Source: Thermoplasmata archaeon
GTDB taxonomy: Archaea > Thermoplasmatota > Thermoplasmata > Lutacidiplasmatales > UBA184
DNA: 64,000 nt
Direction: 5' to 3'
NCBI GenBank assembly: GCA_021819135.1
Contig: JAKASE010000001.1
Coordinates: forward strand, 1 to 64,000
Shown: piece after piece, positions 7,371-13,417 of the stretch
Numbering within the stretch: the first letter of the stretch is position 1
How the letters are laid out: each line of letters begins with the position of its first letter
The notes under the pieces: generated by a model
Seen by the model: only the letters and a program-made list of their open reading frames with translations
Databases searched by the model: none
What the model was told of the DNA's origin: nothing
Made by a program: the position numbers and the translations under genes

Positions 7371-8149
7371 GCGTCCCCTGTCAGAAACGGACCTTTCCGA
7401 GCAGGGGTAGGTCTCCCCCCTTCCGGCACGGTCCTATCCGGAGGGGGGTTCTCAGTCGGAGCGGGGGGTGGGACTTTTGACCCACCGCCCGAAGACCCCT
7501 CCTTTCCGTCCACCGTTTCCGACACGGCTCGATACAGCCTCCGCACGGTCGCAGTCGGGACCCGGACGTGCTGCGCAATCTCCCGCCAGGACTTGTGCTC
7601 CGCGTCCCGGAGCTCGAGGATCCGGCGCAGCGTGTCCTTCGGGACCTCCCGGGGGGGGCGGCCGAGGCGCTTCCCCTCCGCCTTCGCCCTTCGGAGACCG
7701 GCGTGCGTCCGTTCCACGATCAGCTCCCGCTCGAAGGACGCGACCGACGCGAGCACGTCTCGGATGAGCTTCCCGACGGCGGTCGAGGTATCGAACCCCT
7801 GGCTCGTGCAGATCACCCGGACCCCGGCGGCGTCCGCGAGCTCGTAGAAGTCGAGAACTCCGCGCACGGAGCGGCCGAGCCGGTCGATCTTCGTTACGAC
7901 TACCGTATCGACCCTCCGCTCCCGTACGGCGAGCCGAAGGGCGTCGAAGGCGGGGCGGCTCGCTCGAAGGCCCGAGGCCCCGTCGTCGCGGAAGACGAGC
8001 TCGGAACGGACCGGCCAGCCCATGCGCTCGGAGTACGCGGTAGTGTCGCGGACCTGATTCTCGGTCGTCTGCTCGTACGTCGAGACGCGAGAGTAGTGGG
8101 CTACCCGAGGCGCGGCGTAGAGGGCCACCTTCGGCGCATCCGCACTCAT
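7367..8149 (-). CDS. serine recombinase (resolvase/invertase family)
   Basis: 260 residues from ATG 8149, which overlaps the preceding stop (ATGA). The catalytic domain shows 'HYSRVSTYEQ' with the nucleophile Ser at residue 23, the 'DDGASGLRASRPAF' region, 'VTKIDRLGRS' with its arginines near 95-104, and the long E helix 'ASVASFERELIVERTHAG'. A 'KRLGRPP' linker leads into a C-terminal helix-turn-helix (about 182-210, 'WREIAQHVRVPTATVRRLY'). The last 50 residues are Pro/Gly-rich. Size and layout are those of small resolvases, so it may resolve dimers or invert DNA. An open frame reaches upstream to 8737, but that part only shadows the two preceding genes. Confidence 0.88.
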   Translation of the reverse strand: MSADAPKVALYAAPRVAHYSRVSTYEQTTENQVRDTTAYSERMGWPVRSELVFRDDGASGLRASRPAFDALRLAVRERRVDTVVVTKIDRLGRSVRGVLDFYELADAAGVRVICTSQGFDTSTAVGKLIRDVLASVASFERELIVERTHAGLRRAKAEGKRLGRPPREVPKDTLRRILELRDAEHKSWREIAQHVRVPTATVRRLYRAVSETVDGKEGSSGGGSKVPPPAPTENPPPDRTVPEGGRPTPARKGPFLTGDA

Positions 8150-8589
8150 GACCGGCCCCCCTTCGACGGCGAGGAGGATGCGGGGGTCGTCTCGAAGACG
8201 ATCTCGGCCTCGGCGGGGCGGCTTGGTGTCGAATGGCCGCACATCGGGCACGGCCCCGGAGCGCAGCCGCACTCGTCGTCGCACCGACACGGAGCACAGA
8301 GCATGCAGTCGGGGAAGGCGACGCCCGGAGCGACCTTCGGGGAGGGCGGGGAGGATGATTCGGTCGGGGCCTCTGCGTCCAAGGCGCGGGCAGGGGTTTT
8401 GCGCGCGCCGTTCCCCGCCTCTTGGAGCCGAACCCACTCGGCCGCCCGGGTTCGGAGGGTGTTCGGATGGACGCCGAGCTCCCGCGCGATCTCGGCCCAG
8501 GTCCGGCCCGTACGATTGCGCTCGACCAGGGCCAGCTCGACCGCGCCCGGGGGGAACGTCCGGGGGCGACCTCCCCGTGGGTTCGTCAC
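8146..8589 (-). CDS. HTH protein with Cys-rich tail
   Basis: 147 residues starting at GTG 8589, whose GTGA overlaps the stop of the replication gene; a GGAGG stands seven bases before the start. Residues about 5-50 form a helix-turn-helix of the Hin/resolvase DNA-binding type ('GRTWAEIARELGVHPNTLRTRA'-like core around 27-47). The second half holds eight Cys in 'CMLCAPCRCDDECGC' and 'CPMCGH' (about 95-120), a probable multi-zinc cluster. The HTH closely resembles the C-terminal HTH of the next gene's serine recombinase, so it may bind the same sites or arose from it. A regulator or accessory factor is likely; the precise role is unknown. Confidence 0.62.
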   Translation of the reverse strand: MTNPRGGRPRTFPPGAVELALVERNRTGRTWAEIARELGVHPNTLRTRAAEWVRLQEAGNGARKTPARALDAEAPTESSSPPSPKVAPGVAFPDCMLCAPCRCDDECGCAPGPCPMCGHSTPSRPAEAEIVFETTPASSSPSKGGRS

Positions 8590-10730
8590 CGCTCGCCCTC
8601 CTTCCGCTCGGCCTGGTCGAAGGCGGCTCGGGCCCGGTCCGCTCGCGTCGAGCGACCTCCGAAGAGGTCCCCCGGGTCCGGGTCGGAGCCGGGACGCCCC
8701 GGCTCCCCCCTTGACTCACTTGGCTCACTTGGCTCACCTTTCACGTCAGGACGAGAAAGTGAGTCAGGTGAGTCAGGTGAGCCTAAAGGTGTGGAGTCGC
8801 CTCGAAGCGACCGGATGAACGAAGACGGCAGGACGTACACGACCCGTCTCTGAGGGGTGCGGAGCCATGCGTCCTTGACCCCGAGGTTCCGACGGGCGGA
8901 GGCAAGCGACTTGTCCGAAACAGGGCGCTCTCCCCGACCTTTCAGCTCGCGGTTGACACGGTCCTTGAGTGCCTTCTGCCGTACTCTGACCTCGGGCTCG
9001 GTCGAGTCGAGCTTCGATGCGACGGCTCCGGCCTCGGCCAAGATCGCGTCGCGGAGCTCCTCTACCAAGGAGCCCTCTGAATCGGTGAGAGCGACCTTTC
9101 GGAGCTCGCTTGCGGCCCGCAGCTCGGCCGTCAAATCGGCACCGGCAACCTCCGCGACAAGGACCGCTACCGCAGCGAGCTCAGAGTCCCGGTTCGCACC
9201 GAACCGACCCTCGGCGACGGCGGCTTTCACTTTCGAGCGGAAGTTGTCGGTCTCATACAGGGCCGCGACACGCTCCTGCGGCCAGGCCCGGGCAACTTCT
9301 CGGCCCCACACGGCGAGTCGTCGGGGGAGATCGCCGACCTGGGGGGCAAGGTTTCGGAGCACGTAGTCGAACCCGGACTCACCGTCCGGAGTCGCTGTCG
9401 GAATAGTGAACCCCCGACTCGTGAGCGCGTCGTCGAGCCCTCCCCGGTACGAGAGCACCTTCATCCCGTAGATCGGGACGCTCTCGGTCGTCTTCTTGGC
9501 CGGGTCCCACCGGACGTATGGCGCGGCGGTCACCCGGTATCCTTGACGAATAAGCGCGTCCCGTACCTCCATCAGATCGCGCCCTCGTTCCACGTCGGCC
9601 TCGTCGATACAGAGCGTCCGTGCGGGGTGCTCGGGGTCCCCCAAGACCCGCGCGAGGGCGGCCGGCGAGACATTCTCGAGGAGAAGACCACCAGTCAGGT
9701 GGGCCATTAGATCGAGGATGTTGGTCTTTCCCGAACCGAACCGACCCCCATAGAACAGGTAGAACACTCGAGGCAAGATCGGCGCAAGGTACGATTGAAG
9801 GACACCGAGCGCGGAGACAGCGTAGTGCCAGTCCTCGTCCATGAAGTAATGCCGCTTGAGGACGGAGACCACCTCACGGAAGAGTCCGGGGCCGTCTGTC
9901 CCGGGTTCGACCACCACTTCATGCTTCGGTTCGTACCGCCGGGTCACGTCGCCCGCAAGGGAGACGAGCTCGCTATCGGTGAGGGGCGGTGCGCACCGGC
10001 GTCCGTTGAAGTCGCGGAGGTCCGCCAAGATCGCTTCCGCGCCGACCCCCAGGTCGCGCAGCTTCCCCGCGCGGCTGAGGAGGGTCGCGTGCCGGCTCCC
10101 TTCGGGGACCGGCTCCGTATCGTCCCGCCGACCGGCGGCGACAGCCTTGGGACGGTGCTCCTTCCACGCTTGCCGGAGCCACGGCGCCGCCTGGTCGAGC
10201 GCGAGCCCAACGGCTTCGAACTCCGGTATCGGGCCATCGCGGACGACCCGATACTCGCCGGCACCGTCGAACTTGGTCGGAGGTACGACGAGCAGCCCGT
10301 CAAGCAGCACGTCAACGAACCCGCCGACGCCGGTGGCTCGCCGCGCGACCGTCTCCGGTGGCTGGGTCTTGTAGAGAAAGAGGTCGTGCGTGCCTCCGCT
10401 CTTGGTCGAATGGCGATACCCGGACGCATAGCCGGTCGGTGGCTCCGGCATACCCTCCTTGCGGTTCTTGAGGTCGGTATCTACCGCTCCGAGGAACCGC
10501 CCGTCGGCGGTCGGGCCGAGTACGATCGCCAGCTGGGCGCTCGGATTCGCGGCCCAGAACTCGCGGACTTCGACCTTGGTGCGGAGCGGCCCGCCCTCTT
10601 TCCACCGTACGAGAGGGCGGGGACCGTTTGAGAGGGTCAGCGCAAGCGGGACAACCGGGACCCAGCGCACCCACCAAACGGCCGCCTCTGACGGCGATCC
10701 GAACGGCTGAGGGGCGGGACTCTCGCTCAT
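8586..10730 (-). CDS. replication protein: primase/polymerase domain plus helicase-type ATPase
   Basis: 714 residues. The N-terminal ~270 residues fit the bifunctional primase/polymerase (prim-pol) fold of plasmids and phages: a 'VPLALTLSNGPRPLVRWKEG' opening, an acidic 'GAVDTDLKNR' site near 90-100, and 'STKSGGTHDLFLY'-like strands with the conserved H. A primase C-terminal-like helical part follows (about 205-265). An ATPase then carries Walker A 'GGRFGSGKTN' near residue 327 and Walker B 'LCIDEAD' near 372, as in superfamily 3/DnaB-like plasmid helicases. The C-terminus is hydrophilic with SPD and SEP repeats encoded by iteron-like DNA at 8713-8783. ATG 10730 overlaps the previous stop and has GGGAGG seven bases upstream. 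This should prime and unwind the element's DNA. Confidence 0.83.
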   Translation of the reverse strand: MSESPAPQPFGSPSEAAVWWVRWVPVVPLALTLSNGPRPLVRWKEGGPLRTKVEVREFWAANPSAQLAIVLGPTADGRFLGAVDTDLKNRKEGMPEPPTGYASGYRHSTKSGGTHDLFLYKTQPPETVARRATGVGGFVDVLLDGLLVVPPTKFDGAGEYRVVRDGPIPEFEAVGLALDQAAPWLRQAWKEHRPKAVAAGRRDDTEPVPEGSRHATLLSRAGKLRDLGVGAEAILADLRDFNGRRCAPPLTDSELVSLAGDVTRRYEPKHEVVVEPGTDGPGLFREVVSVLKRHYFMDEDWHYAVSALGVLQSYLAPILPRVFYLFYGGRFGSGKTNILDLMAHLTGGLLLENVSPAALARVLGDPEHPARTLCIDEADVERGRDLMEVRDALIRQGYRVTAAPYVRWDPAKKTTESVPIYGMKVLSYRGGLDDALTSRGFTIPTATPDGESGFDYVLRNLAPQVGDLPRRLAVWGREVARAWPQERVAALYETDNFRSKVKAAVAEGRFGANRDSELAAVAVLVAEVAGADLTAELRAASELRKVALTDSEGSLVEELRDAILAEAGAVASKLDSTEPEVRVRQKALKDRVNRELKGRGERPVSDKSLASARRNLGVKDAWLRTPQRRVVYVLPSSFIRSLRGDSTPLGSPDSPDSLSRPDVKGEPSEPSESRGEPGRPGSDPDPGDLFGGRSTRADRARAAFDQAERKEGER
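8713..8783. repeat. iteron-like 9-bp repeats in inverted triplets
   Basis: Three tandem 9-mers of consensus GRCTCACYT run at 8713-8721, 8722-8730 and 8731-8739. After a 17-base centre, three copies in the opposite orientation follow at 8757-8765, 8766-8774 and 8775-8783. The array lies inside the 3' end of the replication gene, where it encodes SPD/SEP tripeptide repeats. Such spacing suits a protein-binding site or an origin, but tripeptide coding alone could explain the periodicity. Confidence 0.6.
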
Positions 10731-10918
10731 GGCGCGTCCTCCCTCGCCGGGCATGGCGACCGCAGCTCGGCCGAGATCGCAAGGCGACGGACCCTGCGAC
10801 CGCATTTTTCACAGACGAGAAATCCCGGGATCTCCGAAGCCCACCGATGCTCCGCCGGGAAGACACCGTAGGTACCGAGCGTCGCGTTGAGCGGTCGAGA
10901 AGACGCCTTCGCGGTCAC
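10727..10918 (-). CDS. small element protein with one CxxC, 63 aa
   Basis: Starts at GTG 10918 in a GTGA overlap with the stop of the zinc-finger gene, with GGAGG just upstream. It ends in an ATGA overlap with the replication gene. Residues 34-42 read 'LVCEKCGRR', a single C-x2-C knuckle, and a lone Cys sits near 56. This may be half of a zinc ribbon or a dimeric zinc hook. Position directly before the replication gene suggests an accessory or copy-control role, which is inference from location only. Confidence 0.6.
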   Translation of the reverse strand: MTAKASSRPLNATLGTYGVFPAEHRWASEIPGFLVCEKCGRRVRRLAISAELRSPCPAREDAP

Positions 10919-11235
10919 GGCTCCTCCGGTGGCCCGGCGAGGTAGCGGAGCCGTCGGGTCACGGCTCTTCGGAGTGCGTCTCCTCTGAGGTTGGGGTCGT
11001 CGAGGGGGTCGGACTCAAGTCCCAGATCGCCGGGGAGAGAGGACCCGCCGAGGTCGGTGCCGGCCGGCAACCTGAGTCCGGGGCACCTTCCGTAACGCCG
11101 GTGACTCCGTAGACCTCCCCGCGTTCCGAAGGTCGCGCCGCAGCCGGCGCAGCGGAGCCAGTCGGCGCGCGGGAGCAGCGTGGACCGTTCAAGCGGCCGC
11201 GCGCCCTTACTCCGCTCGAGGCTGTCCGCGACCAC
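10915..11235 (-). CDS. C2HC zinc-finger element protein, 106 aa
   Basis: Contains 'CAGCGATFGTRGGLRSHRR' from about residue 31 followed by Cys after RYGR: a C-x2-C-x12-H-x5-C finger resembling classical C2H2 fingers with Cys in the last position. Such fingers bind DNA and are common in archaeal viruses and plasmids. GTG 11235 is chosen because a perfect AGGAGG sits at 11242-11247, seven bases upstream; an open frame to a TTG at 11316 exists but lacks such a site. It overlaps the end of the preceding 46-residue gene by 29 bases and is coupled by GTGA to the next gene. Likely a regulator. Confidence 0.65.
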   Translation of the reverse strand: MVADSLERSKGARPLERSTLLPRADWLRCAGCGATFGTRGGLRSHRRYGRCPGLRLPAGTDLGGSSLPGDLGLESDPLDDPNLRGDALRRAVTRRLRYLAGPPEEP

Positions 11236-11347
11236 CGGCGGCCTCCTGGGTCGCGGCGATATCCGTCGCGCGCGGCCCTCCCTGTTCGAGTCGGGTGAGG
11301 ATTGAGCGACCCTCAATTCGGCAGGCGGGCGAGCTCTGTCGATTCAT
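11207..11347 (-). CDS. very small element protein, 46 aa
   Basis: ATG 11347 overlaps the stop of the upstream small gene (ATGA) and has GGAGG about eight bases upstream, matching the pattern of all neighbours. The product is 46 residues, polar, with 'RIEGRSILTRLEQGG' in the middle and no motif. Support comes from the start context alone, so it might merely be a coupling peptide that brings ribosomes to the zinc-finger gene. Confidence 0.42.
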   Translation of the reverse strand: MNRQSSPACRIEGRSILTRLEQGGPRATDIAATQEAAGGRGQPRAE

Positions 11348-11544
11348 GCGGGCGCCCTCCGAGAGAGACGAATCAGCGTGGGGACGCGCTGCGCGACGGC
11401 GATCTTGGTATCCGTCGCCGAGGTCGCTTCGACCTCGAGACGGAAGGGGTGGCTCTCCGGCCAGCTCCGACGGGCGAGCTCTTTGAGCTGCGCGGATGCG
11501 GTCGGCTCTACGGTCGGCGGCGCGGTCGCTTCCTGAGAAGTCAT
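11344..11544 (-). CDS. small element protein, 66 aa
   Basis: Two ATGs compete: 11550 (in an ATGA overlap) and 11544. The GGAGG at 11551-11555 is six bases from 11544 but abuts 11550, so 11544 is preferred. The 66-residue product has a Thr/Pro/Ala-rich start, a central 'LKELARRSWPESHPFRLEVEA' amphipathic region (split here at about residues 19-39), and a basic tail. No family recognised. It is co-translated with the 104-residue gene before it. Confidence 0.5.
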   Translation of the reverse strand: MTSQEATAPPTVEPTASAQLKELARRSWPESHPFRLEVEATSATDTKIAVAQRVPTLIRLSRRAPA

Positions 11545-11546
11545 TT

Positions 11547-11861
11547 TCATCCTCCCGCCCCAAGAATCAGGGGCGAGAGGGAATGGACGAAGAGGTTGGC
11601 TTCGAGGTAAAGGTCAATCAACGGGGGCGGCGGGCCCGCCGCCCCCCCGAATTTGTAAGACCACTTCTTGGTCGGAATCGAACCGAAGGCGGTCGTGAAC
11701 GTATCGCCCCGAACAGCGGCCCGTTCGAGATTGAGGAATCCAAATGCGACCAAGGCGCCCTTGATAACGCCCGAGACGAAGCTTCCGAGGTCCCGGAGTG
11801 CGGTCAACCCCTCGGCCGAAAACCCGGAGAAGTCGAAGAGGGGAGGCGGCTGATTCGTCAT
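11547..11861 (-). CDS. element protein of unknown function, 104 aa
   Basis: ATG 11861 overlaps the integrase stop (ATGA) and is preceded by GGAGG seven bases upstream. The protein is fairly hydrophobic: residues about 24-44 (LGSFVSGVIKGALVAFGFLN) could be a membrane or amphipathic helix, and the C-terminus is 'LEANLFVHSLSPLILGAGG'. A Gly/Pro-rich loop lies near 74-80. No motif is recognised. A membrane-associated or structural role would be possible, but nothing proves it. Confidence 0.55.
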   Translation of the reverse strand: MTNQPPPLFDFSGFSAEGLTALRDLGSFVSGVIKGALVAFGFLNLERAAVRGDTFTTAFGSIPTKKWSYKFGGAAGPPPPLIDLYLEANLFVHSLSPLILGAGG

Positions 11862-13255
11862 GCGCGCACCTCCGCTGGCGCCTCAAGAAGGAGCTGGTCC
11901 CGGTTCGGCCCGACCGTCTCTTTGACGCGCCACCCGAGATCGAGCAGCGCGTTCGCCTCACCGAGAGGGACGATTCGCTGTTTCGGCTGGCGCACACTCG
12001 ATGGCCTTGGCACGCCGGCCGGAACGGGGGGTGCGTACTTGAGTGCCACGGCCCCGAGTTCCTCCGGGGTCATGGACCCGACGGACAACGAAGCGATCAC
12101 GTCCTTCGGGACGCCGACCATCGCAAGGATCAGACGGGCTGCCTCCTCCGTCTTCGGCCCGGTGTCCTGGCGTGCGAACGTCTCGAGGTACGGGACGGCC
12201 TTCTCGTACTCCGAGCGGAGCTCGTCCACGAGACCGTCGCCGAGCCTCTTCGAGAGGTTGTACCGGCCCGAAACGCCGAGGTTGTGACCCAGCATGGCCT
12301 CGCGGGCCTCGCGGTCCACGCGGGCGGTCCAAAGCTGGGTTGAGCAGTACGATCGAAGCACGTACGGACGCCACCGCACGCCGTCGGGCCTCACCTTCGA
12401 TATCGCCTTGCGGAGCTCGAAGACGATAGTCTTGGTCGTCGTGTGCCCCCACACGGCGGGGCCGGAGACCTTGTGGACATTTCGAGCACCGAGCGGCGAC
12501 AGGGCGACCAGGGGAGAGGCGGGCCTGAGCTTGTCCCCTTGAATGGTCCGCTCCCTTAGGTAAGTGAGAATCGCCTCCGCGAGCTCGAGAGTCCCGAAGG
12601 TCACGTATGCCCGCCGGGTCTTCGAGAGCGTCGCCGGTACGTTGATTCGGATGGACCGCTGCCCGGGCTTAAGGTCGAATTGTGGGGCACTCTTGCCGGA
12701 CAGCCTGAGCTCAGGGAGATCGCCGAGCACGAGGCCGGCCTGGCCCCGGTAGTCGCCAAGGACACCGGGCCGGAGGCCGGCGTGCGCCATCGCAAGCGCG
12801 ATGACTCGTCCGCGCACAGGGAGGGCCGCCAAGATCGCGCGGAGTTCGTCCGGCGTCGGTACCTGTTCGGCCTTCAAGGTCTCCCCCGCGATGGGACTGA
12901 GCTTAGGGAATTGATGGAACTCGACCCCGCTGTGCTTGAGCCATCCCGAGACGGCAGAGAGCGTTTTCGAGATGTAGGAGTCCTGACGCCCGGCTGCCTT
13001 CATCCGGCCAGCGTACTCCACAGAAAAATCGCGGAGGCGGTTCGGTTCCTCGCGGGCGAGGCGCACGATCTCCGCCGGCGTTACCTTGGACCTATCGATC
13101 TTCCCAAACCACTCGGCGACGGAGGAGAGCTTGCGCGCCTCGAGGTCGGCGGCTTGCTCGGAGCGAAGCTTGCGCACGTTGTACCAGGCGCGCACCCCCG
13201 GCTCCTCGAGCACGGTTGCGAGACGCCCTCGGACTCGCTTACTTGTGCGCGCCAT
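11858..13255 (-). CDS. int: tyrosine integrase of the element
   Basis: 465 residues. The N-terminal ~125 residues look like a SAM-like core-binding domain. The catalytic domain shows Arg162 in 'HAGLRPGVLGDY', Arg301 in 'RPYVLRSYCSTQL', His324 in 'MLGHNLGVSGRYNLS' and the nucleophile Tyr332. At the second-site histidine (R-x-x-H-x-x-R) there is Tyr298, as in several archaeal integrases. About 130 residues follow the catalytic Tyr, longer than usual, and could contain an extra DNA-binding part. The gene faces away from tRNA-Ala with its start 61 bases from the attachment site and is not split by it. A strong box A at 13281-13288 places the transcript start at the ATG. Confidence 0.88.
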   Translation of the reverse strand: MARTSKRVRGRLATVLEEPGVRAWYNVRKLRSEQAADLEARKLSSVAEWFGKIDRSKVTPAEIVRLAREEPNRLRDFSVEYAGRMKAAGRQDSYISKTLSAVSGWLKHSGVEFHQFPKLSPIAGETLKAEQVPTPDELRAILAALPVRGRVIALAMAHAGLRPGVLGDYRGQAGLVLGDLPELRLSGKSAPQFDLKPGQRSIRINVPATLSKTRRAYVTFGTLELAEAILTYLRERTIQGDKLRPASPLVALSPLGARNVHKVSGPAVWGHTTTKTIVFELRKAISKVRPDGVRWRPYVLRSYCSTQLWTARVDREAREAMLGHNLGVSGRYNLSKRLGDGLVDELRSEYEKAVPYLETFARQDTGPKTEEAARLILAMVGVPKDVIASLSVGSMTPEELGAVALKYAPPVPAGVPRPSSVRQPKQRIVPLGEANALLDLGWRVKETVGPNRDQLLLEAPAEVRA

Positions 13256-13262
13256 TCCGACA

Positions 13263-13279
13263 ATCCCTAATCAGGGGAT
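13263..13279. promoter_or_regulatory. dyad operator before the integrase
   Basis: ATCCC-N7-GGGAT forms a perfect five-base dyad between the box A (13281-13288) and the integrase ATG at 13255. A protein bound here would block the single promoter that appears to serve the whole element. The arms are short, so chance cannot be excluded. Confidence 0.45.
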
Positions 13280-13280
13280 G

Positions 13281-13288
13281 TATTTAAG
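13281..13288 (-). promoter_or_regulatory. box A promoter of the element operon
   Basis: CTTAAATA on the minus strand lies 26-33 bases before the integrase ATG at 13255, the expected archaeal TATA distance for a leaderless mRNA. No other good box A is seen before the downstream element genes, so it may drive the complete chain. Confidence 0.65.
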
Positions 13289-13313
13289 CGATTACAGGCT
13301 ACCCACAAAAGAG

Positions 13314-13328
13314 AATGGACTGGTCGGG
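13314..13328. repeat. right attachment repeat (15 bp) within tRNA-Ala
   Basis: AATGGACTGGTCGGG, identical to 6077-6091. It covers the 3' acceptor strand and part of the T stem of tRNA-Ala, so the tRNA gene stays intact after integration. Confidence 0.85.
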
Positions 13329-13389
13329 ATTCGAACCCGAGGCCTCCGGTTTGCAAAACCGGCGATCTTCCGGACTGATCTACCAGCCC
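13316..13389 (-). tRNA. tRNA-Ala (anticodon TGC)
   Basis: 74 bases fold into a full cloverleaf. The acceptor GGGCTGG pairs with CCAGTCC and includes the G3-U70 wobble that is the universal alanine identity element, and the discriminator is A. The anticodon stem CCGGT/ACCGG encloses loop TTTGCAA, giving TGC. The T arm is TCGGG-TTCGAAT-CCCGA. CCA is not encoded and there is no intron. Its 3' end is the integration site of the neighbouring element. Confidence 0.96.
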
Positions 13390-13417
13390 ACACTCCCGCT
13401 CGGTACCCTGCTCGGAC

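Larger units (their letters stand above)
6077..13328. mobile_element. integrated mobile element of 7.25 kb at a tRNA-Ala gene
   Basis: The element is delimited by the identical 15-mer AATGGACTGGTCGGG at 6077-6091 and 13314-13328. The right copy is the 3' end (acceptor stem and half the T arm) of tRNA-Ala, the classic archaeal integration site. A tyrosine integrase lies next to that end, as expected. Every gene inside is on the minus strand and the first nine genes are linked by overlaps. Contents: integrase, small proteins, a C2HC finger, a primase/helicase replication protein, an HTH/Cys-rich protein, a serine recombinase, an RNase H fold protein and a zinc-ribbon protein. There is no capsid, terminase or conjugation gene that I recognise, so an integrative plasmid or a satellite is the best description. 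Confidence 0.87.

Noticed and set aside
8150-8737. Long N-terminal extension of the serine recombinase to 8737
   Set aside because: It shadows the HTH-Cys gene and the end of the replication gene. ATG 8149 has the usual ATGA coupling and starts directly before the catalytic domain.
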